Assembly (NCBI RefSeq): GCF_001625305.1
Contig: NW_017804032.1
Span: 2,634,446-2,698,445 of the forward strand
Source: Branchiostoma belcheri
Lineage: Eukaryota > Chordata > Leptocardii > Amphioxiformes > Branchiostomatidae
Direction: 5' to 3'
Length of the DNA stretch: 64,000 nt
A model generated the notes under the pieces. That model saw nothing but the letters and a program-made list of their open reading frames with translations, was not told where the DNA came from and ran no database searches. Of this stretch, positions 9,300 to 22,710 are shown one piece after another. The position numbers and the translations under genes were made by a program. The stretch's first letter is position 1; every line of letters starts with the position of its first letter.

Positions 9300-11316
9300 C
9301 CATATATGGATAATTATACATTTACATGTATAATATATATAATTATGTGGACCACGAGGCGTTAAACGGATAGTGAGTGAGTGAGTGAGTGAGTGAGTGA
9401 GTGAGTGAGTGAGTGAGTGAGTGTGGTGAAAGGGGTTTGGTATAATTGTGTAGTAAGCATATAGAAGAACTTTATTGCACGGCAATGTGCACATGGTACA
9501 TTATGTATGGAAAACTACATAAAGAAAGTAATTATAAGAACAATAAAATAAATTTGTTGAATAAGACCTAATGTCGAATAAAACCTAACGCGGCATATCC
9601 AACTTTCTTAAATTTTTTGTCATTTTTCTGAAATTTCCGAAGTTATTTATGTAAGTATATAATCTTCTTTCTTGATACATGCAACATATTGAAGCATGAA
9701 CTTCAAGTCTGATGAAGGTTGGATTTTCAATCCTAGCGGTTGAGCCTTTAATAAAATGTAACCAATAAATATTTAATGCTATAACTTTAGCGTTAACTGA
9801 GTTTGCCTGTAAGCCAGGACCTCCGAAATGTTAGCCATTCAGGCAGGCCTGGATGTCACGTAGGTCGCATACCGCCCACATAGCCGTCTTACCGGGTTTA
9901 ACCAAACATGTCAATCAGATACAGAGTCATGGTAAAAAACATTAGATTATATATGATTTTACACAAACGAAATAAAATGTTTGCGTTCCTGTCTGTAGTC
10001 CTTAATGTTAGATATAGGAGACGATATAGAAATAATTATGTTACTATCATGATTTATATCCTGCCATTGGACGATTATAGATATGATACAGCTCAGTAAA
10101 TGGTTGTAATGCAATCGTTTGTGGCCTACTGGACGATGACCTGATGACAACATAAGGTCAAGGTTCACGTTGGGTCACAGTAATGATTTGTAAATTCTAC
10201 CTTAACCAGATGATTTTGAATCTTGTCGTTACATCTCACAGTACGTCAGTGATCACTGCACGCGATACCACCGTTTGCCTCTGATGTCAATCTTTGTAAA
10301 CAGCGAAAGGGCGTCATGAAAAATAGCTCTACGTGAACTCTGACCCTTTGTGCAGCTTGTCCTGATTCAGTATCAGTCAGCTGCCTTCCTTTGTGTACAC
10401 GTACTTTCTTCACGAGCGGTGAGTACTGTCATACCTTAAGATTCGCCTGTCCTTAAAGCTAACGCTTTTAGTTGACGTAAACTAACCAATTTCAGTGTTT
10501 CAGTTGGCAGTGTTTCGTGTCTATTCTTCACTGTGGTTGTAATCGCGATATTGATTTTGTATATCTAGATCTAGGGACAGGTTGGCGACGCCTTTTGTTT
10601 ATAAACTCAATGGCATAACATAATATCCTTGGTAGACCAAACTGCACTGTGCATGGTTTTCGACCGTCGGTAACAGGGCATCCAAATTTAGTCAAATTTC
10701 AGGCGTTGGATTTGTGTTCGTATCGCCTTAAGAGGCCACAATTCAAGCCCCGCCCCTTTCCGATTCATCTGTCACTGAGAAACCGGAAGTCTACCCAAGC
10801 TTTGAAAATTACAGTCTGTTTGGTCCTTCTTTATATTCACGGGTTCTATAAAGGTAGCTAGTAGCTAGATTGTAACCAGTGCCATTAGACACATGCATGT
10901 GTGCTTACCCAGCTTTTAATCATACTGTAAATACTAAGTGACTGCCGCGGGACCAGATGTAATAATTTTGCTTCGTATGATCACTGATGCTTAACTCGAA
11001 TGGTTGCATTTTGGTGAGTAAATACATGTTTTCGCCTCTGTATGTCAGCAAATATTTAATAGCTGTCTGTTAGAAAGTAGACAGCCTTTTGTTACATCGT
11101 AATGTGTCTGTTTAAGATTCTGTCTTTCACAAAAACGTCGAAGGCCCACTAAGTCACCTGTTGGGCCACTCGATCAAAGAGAAAGATCTGGGTTACCTGC
11201 TTCAACGATTTTACACAATATCACGTCGGGAGAGGCAACGTTACCACAGTTCCCTATACGTCCACAGTGAATGATTCTTAAACATTTTTCTTAAGATTTA
11301 ACAATCTGAGCTCAAG
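9300..11316. other. Intergenic region upstream of AIFM2-a, with GAGT microsatellite
   Basis: The region holds a (GAGT)n tract at 9372-9424 and AT-rich DNA with no recognised gene. A possible noncoding first exon for AIFM2-a ends near 10420 (CACGAGCG followed by donor GTGAGTAC), and a possible acceptor lies about 20 bp before the ATG (TTTTCTTAAG). This exon is inferred from splice-site shape only. Confidence 0.4.
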
Positions 11317-14300
11317 ATGGGAGGAGGACCTTCATTGCTAAATCGCCCGGACATCCACGTGGTTATCGTTGGAGGCGGCTATGGAGGAGTACAACTCGCC
11401 AAAAACCTGACCGACAAAGCCAAGTACACCCTCATCGACCCTAAAGAGATGATGCACCATAACCTGGCCGCTCTGAGGGCCGTCACGGAGCCCGGTGAGC
11501 TAGGCTAATTTTTGTAGTAACCCCTTTATTTACATGCTTCTATATTTGCAATACTGTATACATGTTGACGTTGAAGCAGCATTCACACAGGACCGCTCAG
11601 AGGACCGTCGCGGAGCCTGGTGAGCTAGGCTATTTTTTGTCTTAATCCTCTTATTTACATTTTTCTATGTCAATGCTGTTGGCGTTGAAGCAGCATTCAC
11701 ACAGCTAAAACTGTTGATACTATCCAAGTGGGTTCAAAAGTTCACCTAGCTATAGATTGTGTTGACCTCTTCCATAACGGGTAACCTTAGACGGACGTGT
11801 CAAGGTCTGTATTCTTTTCTGGCCGACACGGAGCCATATGTCAACATGGGTGAGGCTTGTTTTCTTGTGTGCATGCCACGGGGGTACGGACCAGGCTTTT
11901 ACACTTTAATGACTGTGGCACAAAAGCTGTGTGCTCTCAAAATGTCAAAATCAGTTACAGAATATATTTCTATGTAACATTTTAGTAAACGCTCAACACA
12001 ATACAAAAGACTAAAAATCCAAGCTACATGCTTTGGTATGTTTGGTATATCAAAATGATAGATGACTAATATCTTCAGAAATTATCAATTTAAAAATGAC
12101 AAGAATTTTACTTAAGTTAGATAATATTTTAGATGGTCCTTTAGACAATTTCACAATAGACTATCTATAGGATTATTATAATTTCATACTCTATATATGA
12201 TCTAGCAGACTTGAATCGACGTATGCAGAGAATGGAGTACCTTTATACGAGTTCCAGACATTAGATTTGATTACATTCCCATCGATTGGAATCATGACCA
12301 AAATGCAATCACGGCCTTCTGTAGTCATCGGAAGCTTTGTTGCTTGAAGAATTTATTGAATGATCTTTTAGAACGTCCTTATAGCTAGGATTTGCGCCAA
12401 CATTCATACTGTACACTCCGACGTTTGGTAACAATTTCAAACATGACAAAAACTCCACGTCTGTTCTTAGAATAATCATTTTAGCTGTGGTTATCAAACG
12501 ATTTCTGTGGTTATCAAATGATTTCTGTGTTAATATTCTGACAGGCTTTGCGCCGAAGACGCTTATACCGTATGGTCCAACCTTCGGCAACAACTTCAAG
12601 CAGGGAGCGGTGACGAAAATTAACCCTACGGAACAGAACGTGACGCTGTCTACCGGGGAGAACGTGGGGTACAGTCACCTGGTGATAGCTACCGGCGCCA
12701 CCGGGCCGTTCCCCGGGAAACTGTTCGGTATCACCTCCATGTCGGAGGCCTTGGCACGCAGCAAACACCTCTTACAACAGGTTGCAATGGATCACTTATA
12801 AAATTCGTCGTGTTTGGTTAATATTATCCATTAATCGGAGTGATCTTGTGAAGCTAGATCTTAACAATAGCATTTATTTTGCGAATAAGTTCGTGTTTTT
12901 TTCTACCCACTTGTTATCTCTGTTAAATGCAGAGAGATAGCAAGAGAGCAACTAAAATCTCCCAACATCAATACATTGATTATTACATCAATTATTACAG
13001 CCTAGTATTACAACTGTTCTGTATTCTTTAATTTCTTTAAAGTAATTGTATGCATGTTTAAATTAGTTGGTATGTTTAATAATAATGTTAAGATGCCTAA
13101 AGTGCGCATTTCACCGTCTGTACAGAACAGCACGTTACGTTGCCATGTATTTTAGTGTGAAAATAAACTTCCCAGATAAAGGAACAATAGGAAGGGAGAG
13201 AAATTTAAACGCGATTTCTAAAGACACAATTTGAAAGCAATGTAAAAAGTTTGATTGTTTTGTTTGTCTTCTGAAAAACAGGTGCAGTTAGCTAAGAAGG
13301 TTGTAATAGTTGGCGGAGGAGCCGTGGGTACGGAACTGGCCGCCGAGATAGCGACGGACTACAAGGACAAACAGGTATGTCAAGGTCATTGTCATTCTAA
13401 TTCTTATAATTATAACCTTAAAATCCCTGTTTCATATTACATTAGAATTTCCAATCATGTTTGAAAGCTAGTGGCAAGGGAAACGTTCGTTGTTTTCAAT
13501 CAAGAGCAGAGATTCGTAATTTAAATCTCTTTCTTTAATTCAGTTTATAATGCAACGTTTTGCATGTTGTGACCGTCATATGAAAAAAAAATTGCAGGTT
13601 AGCCTGATCCACCCCCGTGACAAGTTGGTAGATCCCAACACCACACCCGCCTTCCAGGATGCCGTCAAAGATAAAGTCACCAAAATGGGAGTGACTCTAC
13701 TTCTGGGTGAGCCAAACGTGTTGCCGATTTAACCCTATCTCAAGGTTTTGAATAGAATTAAATAGAAAAACCTATGTCTAAGTTAAGTTCATAGTTTTTG
13801 AATATGACGTTTGATTTTTTTTGCCACAAATATCTAGTTAAAACATGAATGCTGTCAGATATCCCTTGTTTCTGACTTTCGTAACGTTGCCGGCCGCTCA
13901 AAATCCAATATGTATCTTGTCATTGGACGCTTTCCTTTTCCTTTGCAGGAGAGAGAGTGACTAACCTGGATAAGTTGCCGAAGGAGACCGTACAGGAAAC
14001 CACGGTAGTGACGAACAAAGGTTCACACATCGAGGCCGACCTGGTCATCCCCTGTACTGGTCTCAGGGTCAACAATTCAGCCTACAAGGACAGTCTAGGT
14101 AATTTTCTTTCAACAGCTTCCGACTTGTCCTATATATTTTTTCGAAGTTAAATTAAGGTTGGGAAAACACGGGACAGTATCGTACGAATAAAGAATTCCG
14201 TTTAAGGAGACTAAAATGACATGTCTAGTTTCCAGAACTTCGAATCCTCCTATATGACACAATTTCCCTGATTGTCTTACTAGATCATTAATGATAAATC

Positions 14301-16587
14301 GCACGTCATTACGAGAAATCTTACCTTCGTCATATATTGACAATAATGTTTGGGCCATCAGTATTTCTTACTAATATTTTTAATATTTTGCCACCTCTAC
14401 AGCGTCCAGTATGGATAAAAAGGGTGCGCTGAAGGTCAACGGCTACTTCGAGGTGGAAGGGACCAAAAACATCTACGCTATCGGCGACTGTACCAACATC
14501 CCGGAGACTAAGCTGGCGTACAACGCGGGCGTGCACGCCGACCTGCTGGCCAAGAACATCCTCGCACAGGAGACAGGAGGGACGAGGAAGGAGTACAAAC
14601 CAGGTACGTAACGTGACGTCACAGACGGCCGCCATATTGGTTGGTTACACCTGGAGGAGTTAGGCCTATAAATTTTGCATGTATAGAATGCGTAAGCTAA
14701 CATGTATTTTGCTTCTTTTTTGTATACCTTGCCTAAAAATTGTGAATGGTGTTTCCAACTAGCCTCCACCGCAAATATCTCGGAGTGGCTGCGTTTTTGT
14801 GCTCGCGTTGATACACAATTGTGTTTACTTGGGCTAAGGTTCTCAAATAATGCCGCATTAAAACACCACCACGGCCAAGAAGGCTACCAAGAAGGCTATT
14901 TCTAACAGTTCAACCTCCCGAATTTTAAACACTTTTCAGCTGCTTTCATATATAAAACTAGAGTTCCCCGATCTCATACCTTCGCCAAATGATGTTAATC
15001 TTTATGACTGACAAATTATAGATTAGATTAGTCCCCCCTGATTTAAGAAATAGGAACCTAATTTTCATGAATTATATCATTTTATCATAATCTCAACCAA
15101 AAGACAGTCTTATATCAACAAACAATGCATTCTAGCATTTCCTAATAAATTATGCAAATGAGGTCCTGATTTGAATAAATTATGTTTAATGATGTTCACC
15201 TCAACTAAACTTTCAAATACCACAAGTATGAAATTCCAGGCAGTTATCATTACATAATTATAAAACTTTCTCATTAATTATGCAAATTAAGTCATTATTA
15301 ACATAATCAATATCTTCCTGTGTTTCTCTCGTTGTCAATTACCAATGTCACTAGCTTCAATTGTCCTATCATGGAATGCAGCTGATTTATAGAATTTCCC
15401 CATAAATTATGTAAATTACATCCATATTTGCATAATTGTCACATAATTATATTAAACATCACGTAAGCTACCTACATACCAAAATCACGACGATCCGTCA
15501 AACAGTTCTTGAGTTATCCCCTTTTGAATAATTTCAAGAATATATCCCTGCAGTCCAGAGCAAGCCGCTAGGGGGCCCAAACTCACGTCACTTCTTCCCC
15601 AGCACGAGAACTACCTACCATCCAAATTTCATCACCATAGCATGTCTAGATCATGAGATATCAAAACCGGAAGTTCAGCTGCAGTACCATAACGAGCCGC
15701 CAGGGGGCCCAAAATCTAATCATTTTGAGGTCTCATCAAGACCTACCCACCTACCAAGTATCAAGACGATCCATCAAGACCTTCTCAAGTTAGGCCACAC
15801 CAAGTAAATTTTATGGATGACGTCCTTTGGAGACCCTATATCTAATGCGAGAGGGCGAAAAAAAACAAGAAGGGCCCTAAAAAACAAGATGCCTAGATTA
15901 GAAATATACTAAGAGACGACAAATTGAATGAGGTGACAAAGTGTATACAAGCAAGAAGTCTTTTATTCATCATCAAAACAGCAATAAATCAGGTGGAACA
16001 GCAGTTGTCGTCCTGTCCTGTTTCTTTCACATTTTTGCAGGCCTGCAGAAACAAAGCATGTGCTCTTTACCCATTTCGCGTTACGGGTTTCACGTCGATC
16101 TAACGATTTGGGGCACTGTCGTGACTCTTTGGTCATAGTTACAGGAAGCGGGATTTCTTGTTTTTTTTTCTAGGAACAGGTCAAAATCAATGCGCGCGCG
16201 GACGTCATCCATAAAATTTACTTGGTGTGGCCTTATCGTGTTTACAGACAGACACACACACACACACACACACATACACGAACGCCCCTGAAAACATAAC
16301 CTTCTTGGCGAAGGTAATAAAACAAAAACGCATGTGACAACATAAGTGAACGCTCCACCACATGATTCTATAACCTATAGTTACCCTTAGTTGTATTGTT
16401 AACATTCTTCTCATGTTTCGTCTCTTTTGAAGCTTCCTTCTTCCTGTTGATCTGCCTGGGGAGAGCCGACGGTGCAGGCCAGTGGGGCTCGTCCCTGACG
16501 CCGACCTTCATGGCCACCAACATCAAGAGTAAGGGCATGTTCGTCAGCAGGTACTGGGGACTCATGGGCCAGAAACCTCCCAAGTAA
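11317..16587 (+). CDS. AIFM2: AIFM2/FSP1 paralogue a, complete, 7 coding exons
   Basis: NAD(P)H-dependent FAD quinone oxidoreductase of the ferroptosis-suppressor type, which in mammals reduces ubiquinone and vitamin K at membranes. Exons: 11317..11494, 12545..12780, 13282..13374, 13598..13706, 13949..14098, 14403..14603, 16433..16587. The sum is 1122 nt, 373 residues, the same length as the human protein. The start MGGGPSLL fits an N-myristoylation signal (Gly2). Residues 19-24 GGGYGG form the FAD Rossmann motif, 149-156 GGGAVGTE the NADH motif (Glu156 aligns with the essential human Glu156), YAIGDC near 280-285 is the FAD-contacting motif, and TGATGPFPGK is a family signature. The C-terminus GRADGAGQW...GQKPPK differs from its partner. 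Intron 1 holds two partial exon copies and intron 6 a nested repeat. It is convergent with paralogue b. Confidence 0.95.
11584..11700 (+). repeat. Tandem partial copy of AIFM2-a exon 1 end and donor
   Basis: About 115 bp repeat the last 20 or so bases of exon 1, its donor (CCTGGTGAGCTAGGCTA) and the following intron down to TTGAAGCAGCATTCACACAG (original copy about 11473-11588). The copied donor cannot serve as an in-frame extension of exon 1, because a stop codon follows the first donor at once. Confidence 0.75.
12389..12455 (+). pseudogene. Partial copy of AIFM2-a exon 2 (decayed duplicate exon)
   Basis: After TATAGCTAG the sequence reads GFAPTFILYTPTFGNNFKH, closely matching the start of exon 2 (GFAPKTLIPYGPTFGNNFKQ) 156 bp downstream. 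Only the first third of the exon is present and no good donor follows. A real mutually exclusive exon is unlikely because the dinucleotide-binding part is missing. Confidence 0.72.
14955..16318 (-). repeat. ~0.9-kb AT-rich interspersed repeat in AIFM2-a intron 6, split by a MITE
   Basis: This is an inverted copy of the repeat at 26732-27646 in CCDC39 intron 2. One end reads CTAGAGTTCCCCGATCTC, the other CTTCTTGGCGAAGGTAA; both ends contain ACCTTCGCC in inverted orientation. The middle holds repeated TTTGCATAATT-type motifs and GGGCCCCCTAGCGGC-type blocks. It has no ORF and its class is not certain. A 440-bp element interrupts it at 15793-16232. Confidence 0.75.
15793..16232. mobile_element. 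PIF/Harbinger-like MITE with 33-bp TIRs and TTA target duplication
   Basis: The ends are perfect 33-bp inverted repeats starting GGCCACACCAAG. TTA flanks both sides (15790-15792, 16233-16235), and the uninterrupted repeat at 26.8 kb gives the empty site with a single TTA. A TWA duplication is typical for PIF/Harbinger. There is no transposase ORF. Confidence 0.75.
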
Positions 16588-17886
16588 AACTGAGTTGTAC
16601 CTACGAACCACGGACGGGTGCGTTCAAGTACTTACAGGGTCATAGAAAATATATTATTCTTGTAACGACAAACAGATGCTTTAAAAGCAACGTAGTTTCT
16701 TATGTTTTATGCACATTTCTTAGATTAAGCACAATTTAGGCTTCGTAGTACCTATTCATAGCATGCAACATGAGAGTCAGTCGATCGCGCCACTGAAGAG
16801 TCCTTTGTGTTAGTGTCTAGGAAAAGCGGCATATATAACCAATATATGGTGGTACCGTATTGTTTACCTGTACGTGGCTATCTAGCGTCTTCTTTAGAAA
16901 GACGCAGCGGTTTTTAAGATGTATTGGGCGACGTAAACGTATGACGTACAAGATTTTAATCCATCCTGATGCTGCTTTCTACCCACCATGCATAGAAATT
17001 AGGTTTTATAAAAGTCAAAATAAAAGACTTATAAAATGTGGTTTGTGGACAGTTTTCATTACACGTGTTAAAATCATGTCGGTATGTTAGTTAGCCTTCT
17101 TTTATGAAAAAAAAAGAGTGCGAAAAGTGCCAGCTTTCTTTTTCTAGATTCTTTGTTGAAGGCTCTGGTGCTGTCCTTGGTACTGACGTGATATGTACAT
17201 TGCTGTTCGAATTATGGCTGCTGTCTTTACAGCAACAAACACAGATTCATCTTAAAAAAAGAGAAACCAGCAGGGTTATAAACTTTTGAGAGTCTATTAT
17301 TACTTGGCCTTTCCTACCTTCTGTTTAGCCATTTACATGTACTTGACATTGACTGAGTGAGAGGTGAGTTCGTTTCACACAGCAGGGGCCTGTTGTACTG
17401 AGACTTTCCAAGATGGCTGCCTCCATGTAGAAGGTGGGTAAAACAAAACGGCTTTAAAAACTAATTCAATTAAACTTTTAAGGGGCTTTCTCCTCAAATC
17501 TTATAAAGAAATATTGTAATACTTGTAATAAAAGGGGTGAGGACTGTCATCGCTGATGTCCTAATGGTTTGAAGTCTGGATGACTGGAAGTGTTTAGGCA
17601 TGATCAAAAATGAGACAGACACACCAATGTTAACACCGGTACCAAGTATTCTTTATCAAATACAGCATGGGTAGTATAAATACATGTAGATGCAGTTATG
17701 GATTCTATATCAGACTTTCTCCATATCAGACTTTCTCCAAACCTCCATGTATTTTACATGCCTTGTGCACGTGTGTGCATGTATTAGTACATAGCAGTAT
17801 CCAATATAATAATTAGATTATACTGCTGCAGGGGTCCATGACACAGCAATCATCTCCAGGTCTTTTCATCACAGTGTGTGTTGATA

Positions 17887-17980
<94 letters not shown>

Positions 17981-18448
17981 GTCTGTCTGTTACACCTGTA
18001 TTCTAACCAACTCAACTTTATCAACAATTAAAGCTTACTAGTACCTCAGACATTTAAATATGATATGTACCCTGACATTTAGATATTAATGTGTACCCTG
18101 ATAACATAGAAATACCAAATACCACAAAACATTTAACTAGAACATCTGTGGAATAGACATATCATACAGAAGAACACTGGTCAGTTGCAACAGTTAACTA
18201 AATACCACAAGAAGGCAAGAATAGTTTTTGCTCATGCAACGTCTGACAAGGGGGTGATCAGATTTGGGGATTTCCTTTTTCACAAAAAGTAATGTCTCTT
18301 TCTTACATTTCCATGTCTACCAGACACCTTCCTCAGAGCTTCTGATAGACACTAAAATGTAAGCAAGGTAAGAGACATTCCTAGTTGTGAAAAAGAAGGA
18401 ATCCCAATATCCTGAGTTCTACCAACCGGATGAAACTATTTTTGGGAT
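16588..18448. other. Convergent intergenic region between the AIFM2 paralogues
   Basis: This 1.86-kb region holds the 3' UTRs of both genes. A candidate poly(A) signal AATAAA for paralogue a is at 17019-17024. A long (GT)n microsatellite at 17889-17978, broken once by GC, accounts for the Val-Cys open frame there. No further gene was seen. Confidence 0.6.
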
Positions 18449-21400
18449 CTAACGAGGGGGTTTCTGTCCCATCTCCTTCCAGAATTTGCCAGTCATCATG
18501 TCCCTGGCCTTCATCATCCTGACCACAAATTCAGGCAGGAGAGATGTGCCCTTCTGTCCTATCGCAGCCTTACGACCAACAGACACTACCATGATGAAAG
18601 GGTCTGAAAAAACAAACAAAATGCCAGTCTTTACTCTCTACAACAACACAAAGTGAAACGTTGCAATTGCATATAGTTCTGTCTCCTATTCTTCTGTCTT
18701 CTATCCCCCCAGCCCTGATCCTAAACATATTATTCCATATTGTGTCTCATCTACTACTAGTATACGCACATGCAAATGTAGAGTATTTGTCACATGATCT
18801 GAATATGATGTATGAAAGGTAAAGCAATATGATATCATTATGTAGTTTCAGCATTCCAAAACTGACAATTTTTCTACATTCTGAAAGGAAAGCAAGATAG
18901 GCATGGTTTAACCATACCGCTTCAATAGGAATTTAGATATAACATAAGATTTAACCAATCATGTAGGTTACCAACCATATCTTTCCAATTAATGAATATC
19001 TCATACAAAAGATCTATGACATGCAGTGCATAAAGATTTCACTAGATGGCGCTGCTTACCTGGCTTGTACTCCTTCTTGGTCCCTCCAGTTTCCTGAGCC
19101 AGGATGTTTTTAGCCAGCAGATCTGAATGCATGGATGCTCTGTAGGCCATCTTAGTCTCAGGGATGTTGCTGCAGTCTCCGATGGCATAGATCCCTTCTG
19201 TCCCCTGCACCTCAAAGAAGTTGTTGACCTTTAGGCTGCCATTGTCTTCCATACTTGAGGCTGGAAAACAATTTTAGAGTTATATGTAAATAGAGACCTC
19301 TTTATATACTGTGGTATTACAGCAGTGTTACAGTATGGATGGTGTTCAGCACCAAGGACAGAACTATTTTGTTGTGTACATGGTGTTCAGCACCAAGGAC
19401 AGACACACAACATATGCATGCATACATATAAAATCACATTTTGGAAGTTGCAAACAAAAAGCAAGATCCACATTCTAAGAATATGTAAATAAATCTTGAT
19501 TCTATTCAAGCAGATACAGGGGTGGAAAGCATAAAGTTTACTGGCTGCTTGGCTTCTCTAACATGTGGTAACCCTACTAGCCAATAAACGTTATGATCTT
19601 TCACTTCAATATCTGTTTGGAGATGACATAAATCTCATTAAAAAACAGCTGACTACTCCCCATACTTCATAGAGAGTATGGAGAGGTTCACATGTATCTT
19701 CAACATACACTAGATGCATTACAAAAGTGATTAATAAATGACAAGATGGGTAGGGTCTTAGACCTCAAACACCACTACTAAAGACATGTCTTATGTCTTA
19801 ACTAGTGCATATTTGCTGTTAGAATTTAGTCTTACCCAGACTGTCCTTATAGGCCATGCTGTTGACCTTCAGTCCAGTACATGGGATGACCAGGTCAGCT
19901 GATATCTCTGTCCCCTTGTCTGTGGTTACTGTAGCTGTCTCCACTCTGTCTGTTGGCAGTGCGTCTAGGTTTGTTACTCTTTCACCTGAACAAGAGTAAC
20001 AAAGAGTTAGTTATTAATGCTCTCAAAATACTTAAGAATTTGTTACATCTGTTACGACATGTCAACACTTCAACATGAAAAGTCTTACACACAAAAAAAA
20101 AAAAAACAGGTAACATGTACCCAGTAGCATCCTTTCTTGTAATTTTGATACAGAGATACAGAGAAGCCATTTCCAATCTGGCAAAACATCATCATTGTTA
20201 GATACAAGCGACTTATACATAGCTGATTGAAAACAACACATCACCCTCTTTTTGTCTAGTACTTTTGGTTTTTAGATATATACATTGTACCTTTTTTTCC
20301 CTTTTTAGATCTTAACCTATGAACTATCTTTCTGAATTTTATTCTGGGGACAACCTGAGTACGGTAGAGCGTTACATTATTGTAAGTCCATATGACATTC
20401 AATATGTAGCATATCTGACAGACTATAGGCTTACCCAACACCAGCTTGACACCCAACTCCTGCAGGATCTCCTTTAATCTCTTCTGAAAGGCATCGCTGG
20501 ATTCACCACTCACCAGTTTGTCATGAGGATGGATTAATGTCACCTAAAAGAGGTCAACAATTTCAGAATTCGAATTTGATAGTAGTCAACAGCATCATGT
20601 TACATTTGTAACTGTAAGATAATCCGGTCAGGAAAGGCAATCAAGGTATGATTATATCTGTATAATATTAGAAGCTAGATATGACTTTAGGAAAGATATC
20701 TTGAAAAAACATATATAAAGCCATATCATCCATGTACCTCTTTGTCCTTGTAGTCAGTAGCTATCTCTCCTGCTATCTCTGTCCCTACAGCCCCTCCTCC
20801 TATGATGACAATATTCTTTGCTGCTTGCACCTGCAAGACACAAGACATGAACAAAGGCTACATGGCAATAAACATTTCCCTAAGGGTTACCATAATGATA
20901 ATCATTTCTTCATGCTACTCCCTCTCACTCCCCTGCAGAGGTACTGACCCTCCCTGACACCCCATACACCCCTTGATGCTACTTAAGCATTGTTACAAAT
21001 GTATATGCATGAAAAATATATACATTGAAAATGTGTAAATGCTCTCTCTTTATTACTCTCCAAGCTGATGTTGATGGGGGCAGATCGTTAGCTTTTTATA
21101 TATGGCCCTTTTTTTGTCGCTACCCCAACCAAAGCTAACGATCTTCCCCCATCAACCTCTGCTTGGACAGTACATTTGTATGGCTTTATTACAATATACA
21201 TGCATGTTAGAATTACCAGCTTGAGAACTGCTTCGCTTTTCTCCGTGACTTCTGCGATTGAAGTCAGTTCGTCCGGCGATTTTCCAGGGAAGGGACCTGT
21301 GGAGCCCGTCGCCAACACAAGGTGGCTGTACTTGACCGTTTCACCGCTGGCAAGGACAACTGTCTTCTCCGCAGCGTTGATCGCAGTAACAGTGCCTTGC

Positions 21401-21946
21401 TTGAAGTTCTGGCCAAAAGTTGGGGCGTACGGCATCAGGATCCTCTTAGCAAAGCCTGAACAAAGAAAATTACACAATTTCATACACCAGTACATTGAAC
21501 CAAAGTTCAGTCATTAATGTTACCTGTTGAATGAAAGAATTCAGTTAGATTATGATGATTATGCAAATAATGATAAACATTGTATTGAGATTCATAAAGC
21601 TTATGTGTGAGATATGTACGCATAAGGATACTAGTATGTGAAAGATTATCAGTATAACACATGTACATGTACATAATTATATTACAAATGTGTATATGCA
21701 AGACCACTATGCACAGTTTAAAAACTCACAACACGTTTTCAATATAAAAACATTAGAAAAACACTGACCTGGTTCAGTACAGGACCTCACAGCCCCAATA
21801 TTGTGGTAAAGCATTTCCTTGGGGTCAATCAGGGTCACCCTAGCCTTTTTCTGCAGGTTTTTGGCAAGCTGAATGCCAGCATAGCCTCCTCCCACAATCA
21901 CAACGTGGATGTCCTCACGTTGCAGCAAGGATGGACCTGATCCCAT
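18449..21946 (-). CDS. AIFM2: AIFM2/FSP1 paralogue b, complete, 7 coding exons
   Basis: Same family and exon plan as paralogue a on the opposite strand. Exons: 21946..21769, 21455..21217, 20830..20738, 20543..20435, 19985..19836, 19260..19060, 18603..18449. They sum to 1125 nt, 374 residues; five internal exons keep identical sizes and exon 2 has one extra codon. MGSGPSLL keeps Gly2 for myristoylation. GGGYAG (FAD), GGGAVGTE (NADH), TGSTGPFPGK and YAIGDC are intact. The C-terminus (SVGRKAAIGQKGTSLLPEF...GQKPPR) looks closer to human FSP1 (SMGRNDGVGQ) than that of paralogue a. An acceptor just before the ATG (TTGCAG, about 21962) and a donor near 22411 (AATCG|GTAAGC) suggest a noncoding first exon. 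Confidence 0.95.
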
Positions 21947-22710
21947 GTTGTTTCACTTTTCTGCAATTAGAAAAAAAGTATTAGTGAAGTAAGAGTCTGG
22001 ATATGCTTCAGCTTTTACAAGACACTCCGCCCCTAGGGCGTTGCCAAAAATGGTTCTTTCGTGTACATTTGACCAGCATAATGTTTATGTGTAAACAATC
22101 CAAAACGCACCATGCTGTTGCAGCTTAAAGAATTGTCTCGGAGCAAAAAAATAGTTTTTACTTTCTTCTTAAAAGATATTTACCTTAACCATAGCATTTA
22201 ACCATATCACAATGAAAGGTACAGTTGCAAGCATCAAGGACATGCATCAACAAGTGGTTAATTTCAGATGTCCTTTGTTGTAGCAATTTAGAGTGTACAG
22301 CCAGATTTAGAAGAATTAGAATGCACAATAGATTATCCCATATCCTTACATGATATTACGATTACTCAAATACCTCAATATTTGAAGATAAAAGATTTAG
22401 TACCATGCTTACCGATTTCTAGTTGACTCAGATGCGACTTGCCCCTGGAGCACCTACAGTGTAACCGTTCAGCGTTACCTGAGGTATTGAGTGTCAGGGT
22501 ACTATTATGCTAATCAAGGTCAGGCTTCAAGCTCTCCCTAGCTCTGAATCAACCAGACTTCTTCCCGCGCTGCGCTTTATACACGCGAACTAAATTTTTG
22601 CTCAGTCATGATGAGGTCCTGAGTATCTTGTATCACTCGTGACGAGCCAGACCACACATGTACACTCGCACGATGACTTGCACTTTTCGTGCTGCGTGTC
22701 CCTAAATTAA

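Noticed and set aside
17838-18041. Open frame coding for Val-Cys repeats
   Set aside because: It is the (GT)n microsatellite between the AIFM2 genes.
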